64,000 bases of DNA. Origin: Mycoplasmatota bacterium. Its GTDB lineage: Bacteria > Bacillota_I > Bacilli_A > Haloplasmatales > Haloplasmataceae. This document shows, piece after piece, positions 43,745 through 52,862 of this stretch. The notes beneath the pieces were generated by a model. It did no database searches, had not been told where the DNA came from, and worked only from the letters and a program-made list of their open reading frames with translations. The DNA lies in contig CP074573.1 in the NCBI GenBank assembly GCA_018394295.1, positions 1,364,001 to 1,428,000 on the forward strand, given 5' to 3'. How positions within the stretch are numbered: the first letter of the stretch is position 1; every line of letters starts with the position of its first letter. The position numbers and the translations under genes are program-made.

Positions 43745-46324
43745 TTATTTATATGATTTTACTAAAATACTTTCTAATTCTTTAATTAATGGGTAGCGAG
43801 GATTAGTTGTTGTACATTGATCCTCAAAAGCATTTGTTGCTACTGCTTTTACCTTAGACATATATAGTTTTTCATCAATACCACATTCACTAATAGTAGC
43901 TGGACTGTTAATTGATTTTTTAAGATCATTTACCGCTTTAATTAAACTATCAACACCTTCTTGTGTTCTTTTTGCAGGTAATCCTAAATATTTAGCAATT
44001 TGACAGTATTTCTTATCAGCAATAAATTTTTCATATTTAGGGAAAGTAGTAAATTTAGTTGGTTTCTGAGAGTTATACTTAATAACCTCTGGAAGTATTA
44101 TCGCATTAGCACGACCATGAGGGATATGGAATTCTCCACCAAGTTTATGTGCTAATGAATGGTTTACTCCTAAGAATGCATTTGTAAATGCCATTCCAGC
44201 GATCGCTGATGCATTATGCATTTTTTCTCTCGCTTCAGCATCATTTAATCCATTATTATAGGCTCTTGGTAAATACTTGAAGACTAATTCAATTGCTTTT
44301 ATAGCTAATGCATCTGTATAATCACTTGCTAAGATTGAAACATAAGCTTCAATAGCATGAGTTAATACATCAAGTCCTGTATCAGCTGTAATATCTTTTG
44401 GCATCGTCATACAGAACTGAGGGTCAATAATCGCTACATCCGGTGTTAATTCATAATCAGCTAGTGGGTATTTAATATTTCCATTTTCCTTATCTGTAAT
44501 AACACTAAATGCAGTAACTTCGCTTCCTGTTCCTGAAGTTGTAGGAATTGCTACAAATTTTGCTTTTTTACCTAATTTTGGATAAGGGAATGAACGTTTT
44601 CTTATATCTAAGAACTTAAGTTTTAATCCACCAAATGATGTTTCTGGATGTTCAAAGAATAACCACATTCCTTTCGCAGCATCAATCGCTGAACCTCCAC
44701 CCATCGCTAAAATACAGTCAGGATTGAAACGTTTCATTTCTTCTACACCATTTCTAATGGTTTTAAAACTTGGATCTGGTTCAACATTTGAGAATACTTC
44801 GATAGCAACACTTGAATGTCTTTTTCTTAAGTAATATAAAGCTTTTTCAACGTATCCTAGTTTCACCATTACTTCATCTGTAACAATGAATACTCTTGAA
44901 ATATCACGCATTTTTTCAAGATATTGAATTGAATTGTATTCAAAATAAATTCTTGGTGGTACTTTAAACCATTGCATATTCGTACGTCTTTTAGCGATTC
45001 TTTTCTTGTTAATTAAGTTTACACTACTTACATTTGATGTTGTTGAGTTTCTACCATATGATCCACATCCTAATGTTAGTGATGGCATATTAGTGTTATA
45101 GATATCTCCAATTGCCCCTTGAGAAGATGGTGAATTTACAATAACTCTACCAACTTTCATTGCTTTACCATAAGCTGTACATAAGTCTTCATCAGTTGAA
45201 TGAATTACTGCTGAATGTCCTAATCCACCAATTTCTAACATTGTTCTAGCTGCTTTAAATCCTTCATCATGATTATTAACAACATAATAAGCAAGAACTG
45301 GTGATAATTTTTCTTTTGAAAGTGGTGCCTCATCACCAAACTTAGTTAATTTTGCGATTAATATTTTTGTATCTTCGTTAACCTTAACGCCAGCACTTTT
45401 TGCGATATCATAAGCACTTCTACCTACAACACTAGCGTTTAATCTTTGTTCTGGGAACATAAATTCCGTCACTTTTTGTGTTTCTTCTTTAGTTAAGAAA
45501 TGACAATTATTACTTTTCATAAATTCTTCAAATTGCTTTGAAATTTCTTTATCAACAATAACTGCTTGTTCGCTCGCACAAATCATTCCATTATCAAATG
45601 TTTTTGATAACATTAAATCTGTACATGCTCTTTCAACATTCGCAGTTTTTTCAATATAACATGGTACATTTCCAGGTCCTACACCAAGCGCTGGTTTTCC
45701 AGCACTATAAGCACTTCTCACCATTCCAGATCCCCCAGTTGCTAGTATTAAAGATATACCTTTGTGATTCATTAACATATTTGTTGCTTCAATAGATGGT
45801 GTATGTACCCATTGAATACAATCTTTTGGAGCTCCTGCTTTTACTGCAGCATCTCTTAATACTTTCGCTGAAGCTACAGAACATTTTTGAGATGAAGGAT
45901 GGAATGCAAAAATAATTGGGTTTCTTGTCTTAGCACTAATTAATGATTTAAACATTGTTGTAGATGTTGGATTTGTAACTGGAGTAACTCCTGCAACAAT
46001 CCCGATTGGTTCTGCAACCTCAATATAATCTTCTAATGGATTTTGATCAATTACACCTACAGTTTTTTGTTTCTTTATTGAATGCCATATATATTCAGTA
46101 GAAAAGATATTCTTGATGACCTTATCTTCAAAAACGCCTCTTCCAGTTTCCTCAATTGCTAATTTTGCTAAGTCCATATGCTTATCAATTCCTGCAAGCG
46201 TCATTTCATGCACGATTGAGTCTACTTCTTCCTGACTTAGCAACATATAGTCTTGAAGTGCTTTCTCAGCATTATTTACTAATTCATCAATCATATTTTC
46301 AATGTTCACAGTTTTCTTTTCCAT
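43745..46324 (-). CDS. adhE: Bifunctional acetaldehyde/alcohol dehydrogenase
   Basis: 859 residues. The N-terminal CoA-acylating aldehyde dehydrogenase (about 1-430) has GNVPCYIEKTANVERACTDL and the catalytic Cys in NGMICASEQAV. The C-terminal iron-dependent alcohol dehydrogenase has MGGGSAIDAAKGMW (NAD), DVLTHAIEAYVS and GVNHSLAHKLGGEFHIPHG (iron ligands). It turns acetyl-CoA into ethanol and reoxidises NADH in fermentation, usually as spirosomes. GGAGG site; candidate cre and Rex sites upstream fit redox and carbon control. Confidence 0.97.
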   Translation of the reverse strand: MEKKTVNIENMIDELVNNAEKALQDYMLLSQEEVDSIVHEMTLAGIDKHMDLAKLAIEETGRGVFEDKVIKNIFSTEYIWHSIKKQKTVGVIDQNPLEDYIEVAEPIGIVAGVTPVTNPTSTTMFKSLISAKTRNPIIFAFHPSSQKCSVASAKVLRDAAVKAGAPKDCIQWVHTPSIEATNMLMNHKGISLILATGGSGMVRSAYSAGKPALGVGPGNVPCYIEKTANVERACTDLMLSKTFDNGMICASEQAVIVDKEISKQFEEFMKSNNCHFLTKEETQKVTEFMFPEQRLNASVVGRSAYDIAKSAGVKVNEDTKILIAKLTKFGDEAPLSKEKLSPVLAYYVVNNHDEGFKAARTMLEIGGLGHSAVIHSTDEDLCTAYGKAMKVGRVIVNSPSSQGAIGDIYNTNMPSLTLGCGSYGRNSTTSNVSSVNLINKKRIAKRRTNMQWFKVPPRIYFEYNSIQYLEKMRDISRVFIVTDEVMVKLGYVEKALYYLRKRHSSVAIEVFSNVEPDPSFKTIRNGVEEMKRFNPDCILAMGGGSAIDAAKGMWLFFEHPETSFGGLKLKFLDIRKRSFPYPKLGKKAKFVAIPTTSGTGSEVTAFSVITDKENGNIKYPLADYELTPDVAIIDPQFCMTMPKDITADTGLDVLTHAIEAYVSILASDYTDALAIKAIELVFKYLPRAYNNGLNDAEAREKMHNASAIAGMAFTNAFLGVNHSLAHKLGGEFHIPHGRANAIILPEVIKYNSQKPTKFTTFPKYEKFIADKKYCQIAKYLGLPAKRTQEGVDSLIKAVNDLKKSINSPATISECGIDEKLYMSKVKAVATNAFEDQCTTTNPRYPLIKELESILVKSYK

Positions 46325-46348
46325 TTAAAATACCTCCTTGAATTTAGT

Positions 46349-46366
46349 TTGTATTTATTTTCACAA
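46349..46366 (-). promoter_or_regulatory. Candidate Rex site
   Basis: Minus-strand TTGTGAAAATAAATACAA fits the Rex consensus TTGTGAAnnnnTTCACAA at 16 of 18 informative and spacer positions, with two mismatches in the right half. It lies just upstream of the adhE binding site. Confidence 0.4.
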
Positions 46367-46410
46367 GTAGTTTAACACAATTTTTTATCATCTTCAATTG
46401 GTTTGACATA

Positions 46411-46424
46411 TGAAAACGTTTTGA
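46411..46424 (-). promoter_or_regulatory. Candidate cre (CcpA) site
   Basis: TGAAAACGTTTTGA matches the cre consensus WGWAARCGYTWWMA at 13 of 14 positions, about 90 nt before adhE. Confidence 0.5.
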
Positions 46425-46621
46425 ATTTGAAAAAAAATTCACAAACTTTAAATTACTTAAATAGCCTCTATAGACTATGAATGTATGTTTAATACATTTT
46501 ATTTTTTTACACTTTTTAAAATAAATTCCTTTTCATTAGATATTTTTTCATATGCTGAAATTCTAAACCAATATCTGGATTTTTTATTTAAAATCATTAC
46601 AAAGAACTACTTTAAACCATC

Positions 46622-46661
46622 AAAAAAGAGCACATAATAAATTCTTATTAATGTGCTCTTT
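46622..46661. terminator. Terminator hairpin
   Basis: AAAAGAGCACAT pairs with ATGTGCTCTTTT. It lies between the HD gene and the adhE promoter and probably ends the HD gene. Confidence 0.75.
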
Positions 46662-46776
46662 TAATTTATATAAATACATAATAAGACCAAAAACATATCA
46701 TTTATGAGTCAAGAAAAAATATTGAAAATAATTATTCTTTAACCTAAAATCCAAAATGTCTTCACCGCTAGTTCAC

Positions 46777-47448
46777 TTAAGATTCATCTACTCCTGGTAC
46801 AATAGTAATTTCTAATTGCTTTAAATATCTTTTATAGAATTGAATTTGAAATTTAACATTTTCCTTAAACCATTCATCTCCAGATTTTGTTTTTAAATGA
46901 AAGGTATCATAAAGATTTTGTAAACGTTCTATACGTTTTAGAATACGATCTTTTTCTTGGTTGACTGGAAAACTTCCATTTCTATAATCCCAAGCCATTT
47001 GTTGATAGATTCTATAAGCACTAAAACGATCAATATTATCTGCATTAGTTACAATTTCAGCTTCTATTATATCCTCATATTCATAACCAGCTATCCCATC
47101 TACATGTACTGCAATTGAATAACAAATATCATCTATTTCTTTTTTGGTTAAATTTAGTGTCTCTAAAAAGCTTCTAGCTACTTTTGCTGATTGTCTTCCA
47201 TGATCAATATTTTTTTCACAATCATATTTTCCTACATCATGTAATAAGCATCCAAGGGTAACTACCCTTTTATTAGCGCCTTCTCTTTCTGCAAGCTTTA
47301 TTCCAACATTAGCTACTCTTAAACTATGTTCATACCTATATTTAATTTCTTCAACTGGTATTGGTTTTGCATCTATCGGTAATCTTTCATTTGCTTCATT
47401 TAAATACATGTATAAGAACTTCTCTGTCTTTTTAATTATTTCTTTCAT
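46777..47448 (-). CDS. HD-domain phosphohydrolase
   Basis: 223 residues. HD metal-site residues: EHSLRVANV (His), CLLHDVGKYDC (HD pair), HGRQSAKVA and VTNADNIDRFSA (final Asp). Such cytoplasmic proteins cut phosphate from nucleotides; the substrate is unknown. Monocistronic. Confidence 0.85.
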   Translation of the reverse strand: MKEIIKKTEKFLYMYLNEANERLPIDAKPIPVEEIKYRYEHSLRVANVGIKLAEREGANKRVVTLGCLLHDVGKYDCEKNIDHGRQSAKVARSFLETLNLTKKEIDDICYSIAVHVDGIAGYEYEDIIEAEIVTNADNIDRFSAYRIYQQMAWDYRNGSFPVNQEKDRILKRIERLQNLYDTFHLKTKSGDEWFKENVKFQIQFYKRYLKQLEITIVPGVDES

Positions 47449-47609
47449 TCTTTCACCACCTATGTTAATTATATCTTTTTTGATAGAACCTATTATAGAA
47501 ATCTATCTAATCAAAATTTCTACTACTATTGATTAATTATGTTACTCTTTATACGTGTGTTTTCTTCATTTTGTTTATTTTTAATCACCGTACCTATCCT
47601 TGTTATTTA

Positions 47610-48303
47610 TTAATTACAATAATAATCCCAAAACTCGAAATTTTTTAGATTTGTTAAGTTATCTAGTGGTGTTTTATCCATTTTGGGATTATCATTCAAT
47701 GATAAATCAGTGAGATTTGTTAAATTACTCAATGCTGTTTTATCACTTATTGGGTTACAATGTAACCATAAAATTTTTAGATTTGTTAAATTACTCAAGG
47801 GTGTTATATCCCTAATCCAATTTCCCCCTAAACTTAGATGACTTAGATTTGTTAAATTACTCAAGGCTGTTATATCCTTTATAAAATTACTCCATAAATT
47901 TAAATAAGTTAGATTTGTTAAATTACTCAAGGGGGTTATATTCTTTAAGATTTGTTAAATTACTCAAGGGTGTCAAATCATAGATAATATTTTTCGATAA
48001 ATCTAATTCTGTTAAATTAGTTAATTTACTTAATGGTTTTATATCTTTTATATTATTATTACTTAAATCTAATTTTGTGAGATTTGTAAAATGTTCAATT
48101 CCTGATAAATCTATAATATGCTTATTTTTTAAATCTAAATAAACTATACTTTCATATTCTTCTTAAGTAATTAATCCAGTTGGTTTACCTATAGCACTTC
48201 TAATTTCTTTTTCAAGATTTGAATCAGCAAATATCTGTTTAGTACTACCGGTTAATGTTAAAATAACTACAAAAATAACAATCCATTTTATTAAATTTTT
48301 CAT
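47610..48303 (-). pseudogene. Leucine-rich-repeat exported protein, broken
   Basis: Starts at ATG 48303 behind GGGAGGAAGG with signal peptide MKNLIKWIVIFVVILTLTGS and no lipobox Cys. It then runs IGKPTGLIT-stop-EEYESIV, where the intact paralogue has a Gln in place of the TAA. After four LRRs a deletion with frameshift near 47950 (NLKEYNPLE-stop) cuts it again, leaving five LRRs (47610-47930). The C-terminal cap is missing. Confidence 0.8.
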
Positions 48304-48512
48304 ACCTTCCTCCCATATTTTCTGTTCAAAAATTTTCTATAATACTTTTACAATCAAGTTTTGTTTCCTTAGATGTTTAAATAATATGTAATTAATATTT
48401 ATTTATAAATGATTTATGTAGACATGGTCATTAGGAATAAGAAGCCTTACTTATCATATCTCTTTGAATAGAATTAAACTTGATATATGTCCCCTATTTT
48501 GTTCCTATTTGA

Positions 48513-49364
48513 TTATTTTGATTCTCCAAGACAATATATAATAATTGCTTGTTGTATATATAATAAGTCTTTCTTAAAATTGTGTCCAACAAAAAATTTA
48601 GATTCTATAACATCCTTACTTACTTCCTCATTTCTGTAAAAAGGCGGGCATGGATTTAATAATGAATTATTTTTTGTTTGCTTCATTCGCTTAAGTGTTA
48701 TTTGGTATTTACTGATATAATCATTTGTTTTCAAATCTCTTGATATAGGATCTGTTAGTATAATATCACTTTTAGTTAAAATATTATCAAGGTCAATATG
48801 AAACATATAATTTTCATCATTTTCTTTTATTCTATTTTCAAGTGTACATACGTGATGAAATTCAAGATTCATCACTCTTGCGATTTCCATCCATGACCTT
48901 GAAATATTTCCATTTTCTCCAACGAAAGTATAAGTTAATTCTTTATAATCCTTTCTTAGTTTGCTTATTGAATACAAATCTGAAAGAATCTCACATGGAT
49001 GATTAAATGAAGTCATTGCGTTAATAATAGGAATCTGTGAATATTTCGCAAGTTCGAAAAGTTTATTAATATCTTTATACCTAACAATAACACAATCTGA
49101 CCAATTTTCCATATACTTAATAACATCTTCTAATTTCTCTCTTTTGTCAAGAGTTTCTGGTGGAAATAAGATAACTTGACCACCTAAATCATGAATACCT
49201 TTTTCAAAGGAAATTCTAGTTCTTATACTCGATTCAGGGAAAAATAATATAAATGTTTTTCCTTCAAGTATGCTCTGATTTCCTTTTGATTTTAGTTTAT
49301 CTGCCAAATCAAAAATTTTTAATATCTGTTCTTGGTTTAAATCACTTATCCTTAATAAATCCAT
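48513..49364 (-). CDS. Aspartate/ornithine carbamoyltransferase homologue
   Basis: 283 residues. The carbamoyl-phosphate loop reads PESSIRTRISFEKG, the domain-2 signature FNHPCEILSDL fits HPxQ-type boxes with Cys-Glu, and the end has NPCPPFYRNEEV in place of HCLPxxxG. These changes point to a transcarbamoylase with another second substrate than ornithine or aspartate. No arginine or pyrimidine genes are next to it. Confidence 0.75.
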   Translation of the reverse strand: MDLLRISDLNQEQILKIFDLADKLKSKGNQSILEGKTFILFFPESSIRTRISFEKGIHDLGGQVILFPPETLDKREKLEDVIKYMENWSDCVIVRYKDINKLFELAKYSQIPIINAMTSFNHPCEILSDLYSISKLRKDYKELTYTFVGENGNISRSWMEIARVMNLEFHHVCTLENRIKENDENYMFHIDLDNILTKSDIILTDPISRDLKTNDYISKYQITLKRMKQTKNNSLLNPCPPFYRNEEVSKDVIESKFFVGHNFKKDLLYIQQAIIIYCLGESK

Positions 49365-49515
49365 AGATGTTATCCCCCTCTCTATTTATTACCTATTAAC
49401 AATATAATTCAATTATTTAGAAAAATCAACCCAATAGGTTTAACATTAGTAATACTGATTGAATTAATTCCATTGAGTAGACTATCAATCTTATTTTTTA
49501 AGATATAACAAAATA

Positions 49516-50466
49516 TTAAGAACTATTAGATTCAGTTAACTTTACACATAATTCCCAAACTTTATCAATATTCTCTATCTTATCAGCATATTTAGGGTAA
49601 ACACTTTTATCAAAAAATTGTTTGATATCATCTATTATACTATTAGAATAAAGTGATGATTGAACAATTTCTCTTTTATCATTAATCAGTTTACCTGTTA
49701 TATCTTTGAATTCTTCTGATGTACATATATCCAAATAGATATCTGCCATTTCCTCAGGTAACAAACTAAACATATTTTGCATCTTCGCAATCATTCTCCA
49801 TATTATTTTTAGCTTTTTTCTAGTCTCTTTTGATGTTTTTGTCGCAGGAATTTGAATCGAATTTACTTTAATATTATCTTTTTTTAATGTATCTGCCATT
49901 TTAAAAGTGAGCATTAATAAAGCCATTTTGGAATCTCCATACATTTTATAAACATTATATGGTCTACTATCTTTAAATTCTCCTTGGAGATTATCAAAAT
50001 CTATTTTTCTTTTCGCTTCAAAAAAGTGTCTAATATTTGTGGTACAAGCTGTAAGAATTCTAGCATCATCTGATTTCTTAAGCTCGTCAATTAACATTTG
50101 TGTCATTAGAAAAGGACCTATTATATTCGTCGCAAATGTTAATTCAATTCCATCTGAACTTAGTTGATAGTTTTTTTCACCATAATTAAAATAAGCTGCA
50201 TTATGTATTAAAATGTCTAATTTCTTATACTTATTTTTAAATGTCTTACAAAAACACTTAATTGATTTAAATGATGAAATATCTAATTCTATTAAATCTA
50301 TATGACTATTTTTTGTCCTTTCAATAATCTCTTTTTGTACCTTTTTACTTTTTTCAATGTTTCTACATGCCATAATTACAGTAGAACCTGCTTCTGCAAA
50401 CTTAATTGTTGCGGCCCTACCTATCCCAGAATTTGCCCCAGTAATTATCACTACTTTAGAATTCAT
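49516..50466 (-). CDS. Short-chain dehydrogenase/reductase
   Basis: 316 residues with ITGANSGIGRAA (cofactor loop), LDILIHNAAYF and the catalytic Tyr-x-x-x-Lys reading MYGDSKMAL. It fits the retinol-dehydrogenase-like group, with NADP preference suggested by ACRNIEKSK. The substrate is unknown. Confidence 0.85.
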   Translation of the reverse strand: MNSKVVIITGANSGIGRAATIKFAEAGSTVIMACRNIEKSKKVQKEIIERTKNSHIDLIELDISSFKSIKCFCKTFKNKYKKLDILIHNAAYFNYGEKNYQLSSDGIELTFATNIIGPFLMTQMLIDELKKSDDARILTACTTNIRHFFEAKRKIDFDNLQGEFKDSRPYNVYKMYGDSKMALLMLTFKMADTLKKDNIKVNSIQIPATKTSKETRKKLKIIWRMIAKMQNMFSLLPEEMADIYLDICTSEEFKDITGKLINDKREIVQSSLYSNSIIDDIKQFFDKSVYPKYADKIENIDKVWELCVKLTESNSS

Positions 50467-50591
50467 CCATTCTCCTCCTCGTTTAATACACTTATAAGAT
50501 AATAATATTAGGAACTTATAAAGAAAATGAACATATTTGTTACATGTCCACTTCTATTTTAAATCACTTAAATTAATTTAAATATGTATGA

Positions 50592-51740
50592 TTATGCATG
50601 TAATTTCCTATATAAGGCATTCAAAATAACAATGATCGCATAATTTAATGAATTATTATCAATTTCATGACTATTTATGATTTTTAGAAATTCATAGAAA
50701 TCATACTTAACCAGTCTTTCAACATCTAATTCTTTAGCGATGTATTCTGATATAAATAGTATAAAATCTTCATAAGTTTCTTTTTTACTTGAACTAACGA
50801 TTTTAGACAGTATAGGGATTGCTTCTTCAAACAAAATGCGATGATTTAAACACTCTCGATGGATACTAAGTCTTGTTATTGTTTTAATTTCATCTTCTTT
50901 CAATGAATTTAAACAATAAAAGATCTCCTTTTCTGATGGTAAATTATAAAAATAATAATTAATTCCTTTTAATTTATCAAAAGCTTTTAATGCATCCAAA
51001 TAGCCCATTTCCATATTAATTAATGATCTTTCTTTATTAAAATAAAGAAAACTTCCTAGTCTATTTGAAGGATGGATATAAGTAACATCAACACCACAAT
51101 AACGTTTTAGCCTTTTAGGTTTCAAACTAACGGCGATGATTTCTTTATATCCTTTTTCAATAGCCATCTTAATAGGGAAATTATCATATATTCCACCATC
51201 AATAAATCGTTTATTATCCTCTTTATCTGGTGAAAATCCTGGAACAGATGCACTCCCCATTAAATAATATTTTAATTCTCCATAAGGGATATCTTCTAAA
51301 AATAATTTTAATGGTTTTCTTTCTGTGATTGAAAAAGTTACAAACCCAAAATCTATATTAGATTTCCTAATTATATCTTCATCTAAAAAATGATCAATCA
51401 TTTGTCTAAGTGGAGTAATATCTATCCCTCTATCTTTTATGATTTTCTCCAAAGGTTGTTTAATCATTTTTAAATTTAAAGTTGAAAACCCTTCTTCACG
51501 AATCTTGTTAATTTCATCTAAAAGGTTCTCATCAAATTCAAAGACATTTTTCATTTTGATATTTGACCACATATTATAAGCTTCTTCATATTGGTTTTGA
51601 GCAAAAAAAGCACCATTAAGCGCACCAACACTTGTCCCAACAACCAAAGATACATCAACTTTCAATTCTCTAAGTGCTTTCCAAACCCCAATTTGATAAG
51701 ATCCTTTGGCTCCACCACCTGATAATACTAATGCATACAT
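50592..51740 (-). CDS. Patatin-like phospholipase
   Basis: 382 residues. ALVLSGGGAKGSYQIGVW (oxyanion loop), VVGTSVGALNGAFF (Ser nucleophile, GxSxG) and FIDGGIYDNFP (Asp of the dyad) are all present. It hydrolyses lipid acyl esters. A helical C-terminal part of about 150 residues is unassigned. Confidence 0.9.
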   Translation of the reverse strand: MYALVLSGGGAKGSYQIGVWKALRELKVDVSLVVGTSVGALNGAFFAQNQYEEAYNMWSNIKMKNVFEFDENLLDEINKIREEGFSTLNLKMIKQPLEKIIKDRGIDITPLRQMIDHFLDEDIIRKSNIDFGFVTFSITERKPLKLFLEDIPYGELKYYLMGSASVPGFSPDKEDNKRFIDGGIYDNFPIKMAIEKGYKEIIAVSLKPKRLKRYCGVDVTYIHPSNRLGSFLYFNKERSLINMEMGYLDALKAFDKLKGINYYFYNLPSEKEIFYCLNSLKEDEIKTITRLSIHRECLNHRILFEEAIPILSKIVSSSKKETYEDFILFISEYIAKELDVERLVKYDFYEFLKIINSHEIDNNSLNYAIIVILNALYRKLHA

Positions 51741-51785
51741 TTTTCATCAGTCCTTTATTAAAAACTACTATATTTAAATATCACA

Positions 51786-52625
51786 TTATTTTTTATTTTT
51801 ATTTTTTCTATAAATACTTAATATATATTCATAACTCTTTGATGGTGTTTTTGGAAATTTTTTAAAGAATCTAGATATATTTTTAGATGTTTTCAATAAT
51901 TGATTTAATTGTTGTATTTTATGTTCAAGAGATTTACTGGCTTTTTCTTCGTATTTTTCTTTAAAATAATTTAATTCTTTTCCAATTCCATCTTTTTTCC
52001 GTTGAATACTTGTATATATGTGTTCAAAGGCAGTATCCGATTTTTCTGATAATTCATTACTAATAAAATGAAGTTTATCAACAATACTACGAAGTTTAAA
52101 CATATCTCTAAATGTATTTATATTATCTATCATAAATATAAAATAAAAACCATAAAGGATAAAATATAATACATTAGTAGGTAATAAATCATATACATTT
52201 TCAACAAATGGATTGACAAACCGCCAAAGGATATATCCACCAATACCAAATAAAATAGTATAGTCTAAAGCAATACGACCATTTAGATTAAATTTATGTT
52301 TACTATAATCCCACCATCTTGTTTTAAATATAATCTCTAAGATATATGATGTACAATACTCCCAAACTGCAGATACTAAGCTGATAAATAATATTTGACA
52401 AATAATTGTGATAAAACTATTATCGTTCATATTATCAAATATACCCATACTTAATATAATCGTCACACAAGCAAATCCATAGATAGGAATATATGGTCCC
52501 CTTAAAAAGCCTCGATTAATATATTTTTTTTCGTTAAATGATACATATGGTGTTTCCCATATCCACCCTATTAATGCATAAATCATAAATAAAAACAATA
52601 TTTTTACTAACATTATTATTGTCAT
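51786..52625 (-). CDS. CmpB-family (ABC permease-like) membrane protein
   Basis: 279 residues; five hydrophobic helices in the first 160, then a charged coiled coil. ALIGWIWETPYVS and NRGFLRGPYIPIYGF are the conserved start of the PF06541 type family. The family's transport role is only predicted. No ATPase gene lies nearby. Confidence 0.75.
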   Translation of the reverse strand: MTIIMLVKILFLFMIYALIGWIWETPYVSFNEKKYINRGFLRGPYIPIYGFACVTIILSMGIFDNMNDNSFITIICQILFISLVSAVWEYCTSYILEIIFKTRWWDYSKHKFNLNGRIALDYTILFGIGGYILWRFVNPFVENVYDLLPTNVLYFILYGFYFIFMIDNINTFRDMFKLRSIVDKLHFISNELSEKSDTAFEHIYTSIQRKKDGIGKELNYFKEKYEEKASKSLEHKIQQLNQLLKTSKNISRFFKKFPKTPSKSYEYILSIYRKNKNKK

Positions 52626-52768
52626 AAAGTAGTAAAAACTACCTTATTACTTCCTCCCTTACTACGATTGATATCAAATATACAATTACTATTTTATCAT
52701 GTTTGGAAATAATTTACTATAATGAATTTTTGTTTATAAACCACAGTACTTTTATACTACAAATACAC

Positions 52769-52806
52769 AACGAAGTCATAATATAAATCATGACTTCGTT
52801 TTTTTA
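52769..52806 (+). terminator. Terminator hairpin
   Basis: AACGAAGTCAT pairs with ATGACTTCGTT, and the T-run is on the plus strand. It lies between two minus-strand genes, so it may work only weakly for the LRR gene or act against antisense transcripts. Confidence 0.6.
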
Positions 52807-52862
52807 TAATATAGTTATGTATGATATTAATTTTAATTCTTAAAGAAATCACAATTATTTGT

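Noticed and set aside
48513-49364. Ornithine carbamoyltransferase (argF)
   Set aside because: The second-substrate motifs differ (NPCPP instead of HCLP, HPCEILSD), and no arginine genes are near, so only the superfamily is named.
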